Source of the DNA: Paramacrobiotus metropolitanus
Taxonomy: Eukaryota; Tardigrada; Eutardigrada; Parachela; Macrobiotidae
NCBI RefSeq assembly: GCF_019649055.1
Contig: NW_026570287.1
Coordinates: 740,708-804,707, forward strand
Direction: 5' to 3'
DNA length: 64,000 bases
Every line of letters starts with the position of its first letter. Position 1 is the stretch's first letter. The notes below the pieces were generated by a model. The model was not told where the DNA came from and did not search any database. It worked only from the letters and a program-made list of their open reading frames with translations. Made by a program: the position numbers and the translations under genes. Positions 11,212 to 20,442 of this stretch are shown in pieces.

Positions 11212-13206
11212 TCAAATTTGTAACAACTGCACATGATCAGTATGGTAAAACTTTTTAAGCGACTTTACTGTTTTCCAATCAACAATATTTAAAGCCGTTT
11301 TAAATTTACTCAAACTCCCATAAGCTTCTGCCGGCATGCGTAGGTCATTCCATATCCTAGCCATCCGATAGGCGAAAGATTTGTCCGACGGGGGAAGTGT
11401 TAGACCACAAAACGTTGATCCGGTAGGGATTATCGGGCATGGGTGTTCAGCCATCCTCTGCCCATGACGCGTCGCACCTGCAACACCACAACGCGCAGTA
11501 ACATCCTTGCAGAATAATTTATCTCCGTAGGGGATAATGTTGTACAAAAACTTGTAGGTCAATTGTAAACTGTGTTTGAGATTTCGCCGCAGAATCGGTT
11601 CCAGTTCAAGTTGTTTTAGCCTGCCTTCATAATTATTCGGTTGACCTTTGATTGCAAGCGATCTGAGAAATCTTTTCTGAACACTTTCGACAGCATCAAT
11701 TAATCCTTTTTGAGCGGGAAATGTTACAGATGCACAATAATCGGAGACAGGAAGAACTATGCTTTTATACAATACACAACGTGCCGACAAGTCTCGACGT
11801 CGAAACAGTGTATTAAGGTATCTTAGCCGTTTAAGCATCCTACTAGAAACATTTTCACACTGTAACTTCCACTTGTGATTGCGCTCAAGGTAAATTCCCA
11901 GATATTTGGCAGAATTAACTATAGGAATGGCTTCTCCATTCAACTGATAGCAGTGAGACGACTTCGCACGAGACGAAAACTTAATACATGCAGATTTTTT
12001 ACCGTTAAATACGAGGCTATGGTTTCGTGCCCATTCAGCGACACTATCGAGATCTTTCTGAAAAGCTAATTCGTCCGCGTTCGTTTCGATAATCTTACAC
12101 ATCATTACGTCATCTGCAAACATCAACAACTCGCTTCCGTGTACACAAACTTCGGGAAGGTCATCGACCAAGCAGTTATAAAGAGAGGGGCCAAGGCGCG
12201 AACCTTGAGGCACTCCGCTGGTAGCCGGTAAAGAAACAGATTTTTCGTTATTTACAATAACTGCTTGAAACCGGTTGGACAAGTAACTACTAAGAAGTTT
12301 CAACATATTAGACGAAACGTTTAATTTTGATAATTTTTCAATCAAAATTGCGTGATCAACTTTATCGAATGCTTTGCTACAGTCTAGAAGTACCACTTCG
12401 ACACGTTTTCCGCGGCTTAAAGCATCGGTTAATTTTTGACAAAACAAAGTTAGCAACAGCTCTGTTGAATGCTTTCTGCGGTACGCAAACTGTTTTTCAG
12501 TAAACTTACCAATTTGCATTAATAAAATTTCACATAAACATTTTTCAAAAACTTTTGATAAAGGGTGCAGCAATGCTACTGGTCGCCAGCTTGCAGGGTT
12601 GGTCTGATCTGAAGCTTGCTTACTAATCGGAGTGATGAAAGCAGTTTTCCACAATGCTGGAAAAGTGCCTTGCTTCAAACAGTTATTAAAAAGAATTTTC
12701 AGCGGTATAATTAAAGATGCGCCGCAAGTTTTTATTAAGCTCGACGAAAGGTCATAAGGCCCACTAGATTTCTTAGTGTTAATAGTTCGTAAAACATCCC
12801 AAATATCCGATTCTGTAATAAACACTGCTGTTTCATTTGAACTTGCTTGTTTCCAGTTAGACACTGAGCAATGTTCATTACACTCGCCAAATACACTTGC
12901 ATACTGCGCGCTTAAACATTCAGCTTTTTCCGCATCGGTTACAGCGTGAAGACCATTTGGTCGCTTTAGTACTGGCATATTAGGGTAATCTACCGATGAC
13001 TTCACAAATCGCCAAAATTTCTTGCTATTATGTTCAGCTACAGACGCGATTTTCAGAGTTTCAGATCGATAATGCGCTTTGACTTCCTTCTCTGCTGCTT
13101 TAGACCTTATCAACCATTCATGTCGCAGTCTCTCTTTTCTTAAAACATCTCGCTCGCGTTTGAATCGTTCAAATGCAAAGTTCCGGCTTTTTATCAAATT
13201 ACGCAA
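11212..13206 (-). CDS. LINE reverse transcriptase
   Basis: Reverse transcriptase of the non-LTR element, 664 aa. Fingers motif NPASWRPVALL, palm motif A LDCSKAFDKVDH, motif B SGVPQGSRLGP and the catalytic FADD (near residue 365) are all present, so the RT core looks intact. The cysteine-containing C-terminal region follows. The frame opens at the ragged junction with the endonuclease frame and has no convincing start of its own; it was probably one protein with the endonuclease before the 77-bp duplication. Confidence 0.85.
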   Translation of the reverse strand: MRNLIKSRNFAFERFKRERDVLRKERLRHEWLIRSKAAEKEVKAHYRSETLKIASVAEHNSKKFWRFVKSSVDYPNMPVLKRPNGLHAVTDAEKAECLSAQYASVFGECNEHCSVSNWKQASSNETAVFITESDIWDVLRTINTKKSSGPYDLSSSLIKTCGASLIIPLKILFNNCLKQGTFPALWKTAFITPISKQASDQTNPASWRPVALLHPLSKVFEKCLCEILLMQIGKFTEKQFAYRRKHSTELLLTLFCQKLTDALSRGKRVEVVLLDCSKAFDKVDHAILIEKLSKLNVSSNMLKLLSSYLSNRFQAVIVNNEKSVSLPATSGVPQGSRLGPSLYNCLVDDLPEVCVHGSELLMFADDVMMCKIIETNADELAFQKDLDSVAEWARNHSLVFNGKKSACIKFSSRAKSSHCYQLNGEAIPIVNSAKYLGIYLERNHKWKLQCENVSSRMLKRLRYLNTLFRRRDLSARCVLYKSIVLPVSDYCASVTFPAQKGLIDAVESVQKRFLRSLAIKGQPNNYEGRLKQLELEPILRRNLKHSLQLTYKFLYNIIPYGDKLFCKDVTARCGVAGATRHGQRMAEHPCPIIPTGSTFCGLTLPPSDKSFAYRMARIWNDLRMPAEAYGSLSKFKTALNIVDWKTVKSLKKFYHTDHVQLLQI

Positions 13207-14240
13207 CTTAAACGGATATTCAGTTTTATTTGCAACTTAATTAAGATATTCAGTTTTATTTGCAACTTGCAACAATTACGCAACTTAAACGGATATTCAG
13301 TTTTATTTGCCCTTTCCTCGATTGTCTTCCGCTGAAAAAACCTGTTAGCTGCACTCAGAATAGTGTTTTCAGTAAAAATTGCCTGATCATTCGGACACAT
13401 ATCCTGCAACACTGCCGTCCAATTTGTTTCGTATAGAACGTTGCGAAATTGGAGGACATTCTCCTCTTTGATAAACCAGCGTTTCTTTAAAATTTTAGGA
13501 TCCTTACTTTTTTGTTTTAGAAATCGAACGATAACACCGTTGTGATCGTTTGTTACTGATGGCGGAGCTATGCTTATTGGTTCATCTGCTAACCACCCGG
13601 TTGGCACAATGCACAAGTCCAAAACATTCTCTTTTCGCGTTGCGCAACGAACTAATTGCTTCAGGTTAAACTCTTTTAAACTTCCCAGAAATTCGCGACT
13701 TGTTTTGGTACTTGCACAATTTAACGTCCAGTCGATATCGGGAAGATTAAAATCGCCAACGAGCAATAATTTCGAAAAATTTTCATGCGGAGTATTTCGT
13801 AAATGCTCAATAAAGTTCGGGATGTCAACAGTTACACGAGACGGTGGAGAGTAAAATGCGGCAACCAAAACATTAATCTGCTGTATTTCAACAAAAATCA
13901 GTTCAAGGTCAGTATTTTCCAAATCTGCACGACGTACGGCCTTCAAGCATTTGCGCACAACTATACATACACCACCGTGCGGATCAGTGTTTCTAGGTCT
14001 TCTAAAAACGTTAAACTTTCGTAAATCAGCAAACACTGAATCGGGATATTCAGGTCTATCCCATGTCTCAATCAATCCAACAATATCACAATCATTGCAG
14101 TACTGTTTTACACAAGCGGATTTCGAAAGTATTCCATTAATGTTGCAAAGTTTTAAAGTTATTTTACTGAACGCTGAAAATTTAGATTTATCAGAAACTG
14201 AAACAGAATCTGAGTTTGCACCGTTACGCGAGTTTTTCAA
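13194..14240 (-). CDS. LINE apurinic-type endonuclease domain
   Basis: N-terminal half of ORF2, cutting target DNA for target-primed reverse transcription. Exonuclease-endonuclease-phosphatase motifs in order: LCNINGIL, GLIETW, GGVCIVV, VGDFNLPDIDW and NDHNGV. The frame begins at a TTG (14240-14238) overlapping the TGA of the upstream ORF1-like frame (14239-14237); I see no ATG in that position. The last 25 or so residues are encoded by the duplicated block and are not native. Confidence 0.8.
   Translation of the reverse strand: MKNSRNGANSDSVSVSDKSKFSAFSKITLKLCNINGILSKSACVKQYCNDCDIVGLIETWDRPEYPDSVFADLRKFNVFRRPRNTDPHGGVCIVVRKCLKAVRRADLENTDLELIFVEIQQINVLVAAFYSPPSRVTVDIPNFIEHLRNTPHENFSKLLLVGDFNLPDIDWTLNCASTKTSREFLGSLKEFNLKQLVRCATRKENVLDLCIVPTGWLADEPISIAPPSVTNDHNGVIVRFLKQKSKDPKILKKRWFIKEENVLQFRNVLYETNWTAVLQDMCPNDQAIFTENTILSAANRFFQRKTIEERANKTEYPFKLRNCCKLQIKLNILIKLQIKLNIRLSCVI
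13197..13310 (-). repeat. 77-bp tandem duplication breaking the LINE ORF2
   Basis: A 37-bp sequence at 13197-13233 recurs exactly at 13274-13310, and its last 20 bp recur once more (one mismatch) at 13244-13263. The shift of 77 bp is not a multiple of three and separates the endonuclease frame from the RT frame. Confidence 0.85.
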
Positions 14241-14479
14241 CGCTGATTGCGATGAAAAACTCGCGATTTCACATTTCCCGCCTGTTGGGCAGGAGGCTTA
14301 TACTCCCATCGTCTTAACGACACATTAGTTGGCCACAAATCAGCAGACATCAACGCTTCTTCACAATCAGCAAATGTGCCAATACGTGCACATGTAGTAC
14401 TACGCTTGTCACCCTCTTTACGGTCAAAGATTTTAACGAAACGCACATTTACACCGAGATCAGCCAAAGATGACTTCAT
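14237..14479 (-). CDS. LINE ORF1-like C-terminal fragment
   Basis: 80-aa frame beginning at an ATG (14479-14477), ending one base into ORF2 with a TTGA overlap. The stretch RIGTFADCEEALMS followed by LWPTNVSLRRW resembles the RNA-binding C-terminal part of LINE ORF1 proteins, but this is an impression rather than a firm match. It is probably a truncated ORF1; translation coupling with ORF2 is inferred from the overlap. Confidence 0.5.
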   Translation of the reverse strand: MKSSLADLGVNVRFVKIFDRKEGDKRSTTCARIGTFADCEEALMSADLWPTNVSLRRWEYKPPAQQAGNVKSRVFHRNQR

Positions 14480-14480
14480 A

Positions 14481-15182
14481 TCGTTCGCATAAATCCATTG
14501 TAAACCTCGATCTAAAACTACTCGACCTAATGTTTACGTATGACACTGTTGTGTATGCACCAATCAGCGCTCGTTCGTCGTACCAGTACGCGGGTTCGGA
14601 CCAAGATGGAACAAGTTTTTGGAGGGTTTTGCAGCAGTGCTGGACTAATGCAGCAAATTGGCTATTTTAGTAAACTAGTACAGTGGTGTTTTTATCGTTA
14701 ATCTTAAGAAACAGCTTTCATAAAATACGAGCGTACTGAAACAGATAAATTTTTTTGTGTAATTATGATTTTGATATTTTGTTGGCTTTCCGTAGTCGAA
14801 ATAGTGCATGATACCAGTGCTGCATTATAATCTCTTATAAAGTGCAGTAAGTATTGCGCCGGAAAGCTGGAATAACTTTTGTACACTGTACACATACACC
14901 TGCGCCGTTATAATGCACGTTTTTATAGTTAAAATTAGAAAAATTTTCGGCATGCTACTGCAACGAAATTGCGCATAACAATTTACCATTCACACTGCCA
15001 TTTTTAATTTGTTTTAGTCGGAGAAATGAGTACAGCACAATAATTCAAAAGGTCGCAATTAATGCGGTACACGCGGACGAGTGTGGAAATCGAAGAGACG
15101 CAATCCTTTCCAAACTATACGATGCTAAATTTTGTTAAAGCAAATTTGATTACAATATTGCAGGTGAAGATTATCTGGTTTT
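14481..15182. other. Intergenic, no gene recognised
   Basis: Lies between the 5' end of the LINE and the 3' end of the intronless receptor. May include the LINE 5' UTR. Only short unconvincing ORFs. Confidence 0.4.
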
Positions 15183-16247
15183 TCAGCAAAAAAGAAATTT
15201 CTTGGCCTTGCGCAAACTAAAAATCCAAACTAACGGGTCAATGACCATTAGAAGGGAGTAGAGGATCCATGTAGCATTGAAATACGTGCCGGAAAGCCGG
15301 TAGCTGAAAAACGCTCCGGCAACATGATAGAACAAAAGGGGAACCCAGCAGACGATTACGCTCAATGATGTTAACGTTAGCACCGTAAACGGCCGCACCG
15401 GTGTACGCGGCATTTTGCTTGGCTGCGGCAATGGAGCCGGTTTTTCCGTGTGTTCCGAAATTCTGGACGCTGGACCACGAATGGACTGTGCAGTATTTTG
15501 ACGATCTGTCTCTTCATTCTGTACCGAGGCCATAATCCTGGGTCGCGTTTTCTTGTACCGTGTTATGATTAAATATATGTAGATCGCTACAATAAAAATA
15601 AGCGGACTAATGCGGTCCAGAATAATTTCCGCTCGATTCCATGCATTCATACCACCGGATGCGTACCGGCATTTTGGGGTTTTGTCCGGTTGCAGTTGAT
15701 AGTAGTAAAGCATGTCCAAAAGATACGGGGTCAGATCCAGAAGGTGCACATAGACGATCATTCCAAAACAGATAAAAATTGCGGTTCTTTTAGTGTGGTA
15801 TCCTCGGTAAGTTACGGGGAATGCAACTGCCCACAGTCGGTTAATAGAAATTAGCAGATGACACATAACATGCGTAACGGTGAGGATTCGTTGGCAGTAA
15901 TTGTAAAACACGCACAAGGAATGGTTTCCCGGCCAGACTCCGGTGATTTCCGTAATCGTTGTCACTGGAACAAGTGTCGTTAGATAAACCGTGTTGAGAA
16001 TAAACAACATTATCAAGTATACGGTAAAAGAAGTAATGTGCGACGGATAAATAATATGGAAAATTAGAACGGAAATATTCAGTACAAATGATGCCAATCC
16101 AATAAATGTCTTGAAGCAGATTAAAAATGTCCAACCTTGGGCCGCATCCGAAAAGTGTGAAATGTATTCATATTTCAGCGTTTCGTTACCAGCCATACGC
16201 ATAGTTTCATTTTTTGAAAAGTTCAAGTAGGTCCAAGTGCTAACCAT
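15183..16247 (-). CDS. Rhodopsin-like GPCR, intronless
   Basis: 354-aa seven-transmembrane receptor with three N-glycosylation sites in the N-terminus (NFS, NET). Hydrophobic helices are clear, with the conserved Cys at the top of TM3 (NHSLCVF) and another in loop 2 (TPKCRY). The TM3 end reads ISINRLWAVAFP, so NRL replaces the usual DRY. TM6 has CWVPLLFY, and TM7 ends DPLVWIF, a variant of NPxxY. Intracellular loop 3 is long and Pro/Ser/Arg rich. The receptor at 53434-54477 shares the NRLWAV motif, so these belong to one expanded family. Ligand unknown. Confidence 0.85.
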   Translation of the reverse strand: MVSTWTYLNFSKNETMRMAGNETLKYEYISHFSDAAQGWTFLICFKTFIGLASFVLNISVLIFHIIYPSHITSFTVYLIMLFILNTVYLTTLVPVTTITEITGVWPGNHSLCVFYNYCQRILTVTHVMCHLLISINRLWAVAFPVTYRGYHTKRTAIFICFGMIVYVHLLDLTPYLLDMLYYYQLQPDKTPKCRYASGGMNAWNRAEIILDRISPLIFIVAIYIYLIITRYKKTRPRIMASVQNEETDRQNTAQSIRGPASRISEHTEKPAPLPQPSKMPRTPVRPFTVLTLTSLSVIVCWVPLLFYHVAGAFFSYRLSGTYFNATWILYSLLMVIDPLVWIFSLRKAKKFLFC

Positions 16248-16558
16248 TTTCTTGAATTTTAAAAGGTCAAAACCGCTTTAAAAAGTTTTTATGTGGGAGA
16301 TGGCCACGCGGAAACTGATATAGGTACAGTACATGCAAATACCTAATACCTATATATACTGCAAATTATCAGGCAACGGTCACAAAGTTTAGATTGGGGA
16401 AACCCAAATGACGGGATCTTTTCGCTGTCGCCCTATTTTTAAAGGTTGTATTTCTTGCAGTTCATAATAAAGGAAATAGAGATTGTATTACTTGTAATTA
16501 ATTTTTGCGCAATGGTAGCATAGAACCATATCGTTGACGCACACAAATACCTGGGTGC

Positions 16559-16588
16559 TACATCATACGCTTATAAGCGTATGATGTA
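16559..16588. repeat. 30-bp perfect palindrome
   Basis: Sequence centred on GCTTATAAGC is its own reverse complement over 30 bases, flanked by mismatches. Could form a cruciform or be a dimeric protein site; function unknown. Confidence 0.9.
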
Positions 16589-16929
16589 TCCAAATTACTT
16601 TCATTCCAAATACTCTGAACAATTATCTCGAGATATCCGGTGCTGCAAGAAATATACGTTAAGGTCATGAAAGACAAAATTTTAGGACTTATGCGTTCGG
16701 AATATGTCAACAGATACGTAGTTCAGAGTGTGTATGTAATTGCTCGCGTACTATAATAGTTAATAATGATCATGCTTGCAACCTTGCCTTTCATGTTTTT
16801 CGGATTATAATTATGCTTCGCCCTGTAAACGCAGCAGCAATTACAATAACCACAATAATCGTACGATATTGATGTACTCGTTTTTATGGTTTGGCATTAC
16901 GAATAATATTTGGTGTTTCGCTAATGAAC

Positions 16930-17060
16930 CACAGTTTATAATTAAGTTTATAATAATATTATCATTAATACTATTATAATATTATTATCAATAAGTTTAT
17001 ATATATTATTAAGTTTATAATAATATTAAATAATATTAAAGCACGAATAATATTAAACCA
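16930..17060. repeat. AT-rich simple-sequence tract
   Basis: Runs of AATATTATTA and AAGTTTATAATAATATT-like units; low complexity with no coding potential. Confidence 0.7.
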
Positions 17061-17799
17061 CAGTTTATATGAAAAACAGTAAGATGCCCGTAAATTTTGA
17101 GTGATTGCAAAAAGATGACGTCTAAATTTGAGGGGTTTAATTAAACCCACGAATTTGCTGTTGTTAAATATCTTCGTAAAAGTCACTTTTGGCTTTAACG
17201 CACGAAAACAATTTTTCAGAGAGTGAAATCTAAATCACAGATGTAATGCGACAGCGTAGACACTCGTACTTAACCGACAAATGATACTACGCATTTGCAG
17301 TCCAGTTTAAATAGTCTCCGTTGTGATTTACCCTCTTAACTCGTGAAATGTGCTGTGTTAATTTTACTTACGAGTGCTTTAATTTGCATGTTTCGTTTCA
17401 CTCTATACAGATTGACCACGATGTATACAGAAGGCCGTTAATCGCAGTTTTGGCATGTCTGTACCATTTTACCCGAGTCTCAAGGTGGGCACTTCCAGGC
17501 GCGATAATATCAATAATTTGTGTGTTTATAAATTTTGTTCGCATCTACAAAAGCATTAATATTTTTGTTGATACATTGAGTTTGTTTTGGGGAAATAGTT
17601 TTTGCAGAATCGGCACAACCTGTCTCATTGTCAGTTATGGCATCTTTTCCGGTGCGGTGTTTGTTGTTCGGGTCTGCTTTAATAGTTAAATCCTATGGTC
17701 AGACTATAAGTACCACGGACAGTTCACTGAAAAGGCGTAAGAAAATTGCACATTTTTGACGTTCAACCTACGGATGCGTGTATTTTATACCAATTTTAG

Positions 17800-19789
17800 C
17801 TGTCCTGCGGCTTATCATGCCTCTAAATACCGTGAACGCTTTAACAAACAGAGAAACATACGGCAAATTATTGAGGTAAGCTAGGGTTATAATGAACCTA
17901 GCATTTGCACAGCATTTCCTTTGAGATACATCCGTTATTATAATTCACGTGTTGCCGCTCAGAGCGAGATTTGGAAATGGTGATTACAACGTGGATGATG
18001 TGGAAGATGCCACTCAGATGGTCTTCAATTTAACGGATCACCTCACCGCAGTTTGCCACGTTCAGTTCCATACAGTATTTCGAGTAAGTAAGAAACATTT
18101 TATTTTTGCTGCAGTCAGTATTATTGAAGTAGACTATATTACGTACATATAATTTTATGTACTAGGTTTACCGGTATTTTGCAGACAGTTAATGGAACGA
18201 CGGAAGACACCTCTGCCGTACTTTATCAAAACGATTACATTGTACCAAACGGTTTCATACATATTGCGCCGCCAACTATGAGATTAAACAGAACATTATT
18301 GGAAATTATTCGCAGTACTCGCCAGTTATCCAAGTACTACAAAGCCATTCACGTCGTTCCAGGACTTCCAGAATATTTAGCATGTGAGAAATTAAAGTAC
18401 AAACCACTTTAATGTTTGTCTTGGTTATATTAATAACATAATTTTGACACAAAGTTTATTGCCCTGTTCTATGCTGTCGACTTCAGGTAACCGTCAGATT
18501 ACCGTTTTCGCTCCCAACAACGAAGCGATAGATAAATTCGGATCTGATAAATTCAAGATTCTGATGCAATGGCCTAGCGCCATGCAAGGTGGGAATAACC
18601 ATCTTGAATGCGGTTTTTTCGTTAACCTGCAATTTTTAATTTTTCTGTTTACCGGTGTATTGTGAATCGAAGTGAAGTTATTAACAGTAAGTATGTAATT
18701 TTTAACGATTGTCACTTAATTAATTTTTAGCCATTTAATTTGCTAAGTGCCGCGCGGTACGATAAAATATTTGGTTACCACTGTAACATCTATTGTACTA
18801 TTTAGTAATAAAGTTGGAATTATTTTGTTATTCTCTGATGTAGAATTGCTGAGCAATCTTGTTGTTTCCAATGGATCGTACCTGACTTCCGACTGGGCAG
18901 ACAATGACACCTTGGCAACCTTGAATATTTACGGCAGTTTACTGATTCGCATCACTAATGGTACGGAAAACATGCACTAATTAGGCTTAAGCATGTCGGT
19001 GCCGACAGCAAGTATGCAGATGTTGTTGTTCTATCGTTGGATTTGTTTAAATGAGTTTGTTGCCAGTATTGCACTCTAGATCAGTTACTGTATTTTTTTA
19101 GTTTAGGTTTGAACTCGTTAATTTGTAAAAAACTACGTTTAAGCCAAAGAAGTGCAGGTAGAAAACGAATATATTACAGCATTTATATATGGTTAAGTAT
19201 TTCATTTTAGACACCTAATTAGACCTCTACTTTCCTGAAATGTCATCTACTTTAACAACCGTGATTTAAATTAATAGTATTATTTTATTACCATTTTAGG
19301 CAAAAAATTTTTTTGGCTTTAAACAAATAAAAACAATGAATTTTTTTCTTGGTTATTGTAGACCGCATCTTGCGAGTGTTGAATACTCGCCAGTCACCGT
19401 TTGTCTCGTCCGAAGCGAACTCGGTGAAAGCGCCTTCCGTTCTGCCGGGGCGGGCCAAAGAAGACCAGGCTCTGGTGCTGGAATCGGATTACACGGGACA
19501 AAATGGTGTTCTGCATATCGTCGACAGTATACTATATCCACCGGTCCCATCGGTCAATGAGACCGTGGCCCAACTGTTCCCTTTTAGTCCGTATATGCCA
19601 CTTCCGCCGATTGATGTCAGCTCGTTCGATGGCAGCTGCATGCAGCGCACAGCCGGTCTGGTGGAAACCGAAACCGCCACGTTTCTACCACTACCAGTCC
19701 GTTCCACAGCCACCACGACCGCTGAGTCCACTGTGTCCACTATACCACGAAGAAAAATGCACAGAACAAGAAACCGGAAAAGAACATAA
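17800..19789 (+). CDS. Fasciclin (FAS1)-domain extracellular protein, 5' part uncertain
   Basis: FAS1 domains mediate extracellular adhesion, as in periostin and fasciclin I. Exons supported by splice phase: about 17804-17874, 17963-18083, 18185-18383, 18487-18588, then a region 18731-18960 whose internal splicing is unclear, and 19362-19789 with stop. The end of one FAS1 domain is seen at VPNGFIHI. A second runs from RTLLEIIRSTRQ through TVFAPNNEAI (the H1 box), LLSNLVVSNGSYL and NGVLHIVDSILYPP (the terminal H2-like box). Several NxT/NxS glycosylation sites are present. The C-terminus is Thr/Ser rich and ends in a basic RKMHRTRNRKRT tail with no obvious transmembrane helix. A possible 39-nt intron lies near 18805-18843. 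The signal peptide and first domain half were not located. Confidence 0.75.
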
Positions 19790-20442
19790 AAATTTGATAT
19801 ACATATACCTTGTGGCCATAAATTGGGTATGCACGTATTTACTATTATGCACGTATTCACTGGTAACCTCTTTCCAAAATCGTTTAATGCACTGTAATTA
19901 CCTTGCATGCCTCTTTGATTTGGGACTGCTTTTAATCGCTTTCCTTTCTATTACAGCAATCATTTTTAATTTTTTTCTTCCGATACCACGTAAATATTTA
20001 CTTAGCCACTACTGACTACATCCTATAAGCCTTTACTGTAATTGCACTCAAAATTTTGGCTACTCTTTTTAGCCAAATTATTTTTTTCTCTTTGCGCAGT
20101 TCTTTGTTTTAAGTTTTACAGTTCACAGGCTTCAGAAATTGTTTATATACAGCAAAAAACATCCGCGCTTGACATATACGGGCCGGCTTTGTTAACGCAA
20201 CAAAGAATCCTCTATAATTGGACTACTGTAATTAATTACTGACAATGACAAAATAAATCAACGACTTATATAAAAACAAAATAATAACAACATCTGTAGA
20301 CTGCAGTGAACTGCAGTGCAATAGAGCATACACAAAACAAACACAAGAAAAAAATCACAAAAAGCCGCATTAAGTACAACAGCGAAATTTCCGCAGACCA
20401 TAACATTTTCCCAATCATTTGTAAACACTTCGAATTCTGCAG
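19790..20442. other. Intergenic space between convergent genes
   Basis: 3' flanks of the fasciclin gene (plus) and the Ig-domain gene (minus); AT-rich with AATAAA near 20253. No gene seen. Confidence 0.45.

Larger units (their letters stand above)
11085..14480 (-). mobile_element. Non-LTR retrotransposon (LINE), 5'-truncated
   Basis: Minus-strand element with the end of an ORF1-like frame (14479-14237), an endonuclease-bearing frame (14240-13194) and a reverse-transcriptase frame (13206-11212). The 3' end is taken at the short TTAAC-type repeat near 11085-11100 (minus-strand tail); a clear target-site duplication was not found. Endonuclease plus RT without an RNase H fits the Jockey/CR1 group; the exact clade is not decided. 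The coding frame is interrupted by a 77-bp duplication at 13197-13310, so this copy is probably not autonomous. Confidence 0.85.
16248..17799. other. AT-rich intergenic region, possibly with 5' exons of the fasciclin gene
   Basis: Contains a 30-bp perfect palindrome (16559-16588) and very AT-rich repetitive sequence at 16930-17060. Between 17345 and 17700 there are splice-like sites (TATACAG near 17410, TTTGCAG near 17606) that could border early exons of the fasciclin gene, but no domain is recognisable there. Confidence 0.35.

Noticed and set aside
17348-17689. 113-aa hydrophobic plus-strand ORF
   Set aside because: Hydrophobic but without family motifs; could at most contain small 5' exons of the fasciclin gene, so not called as a gene.
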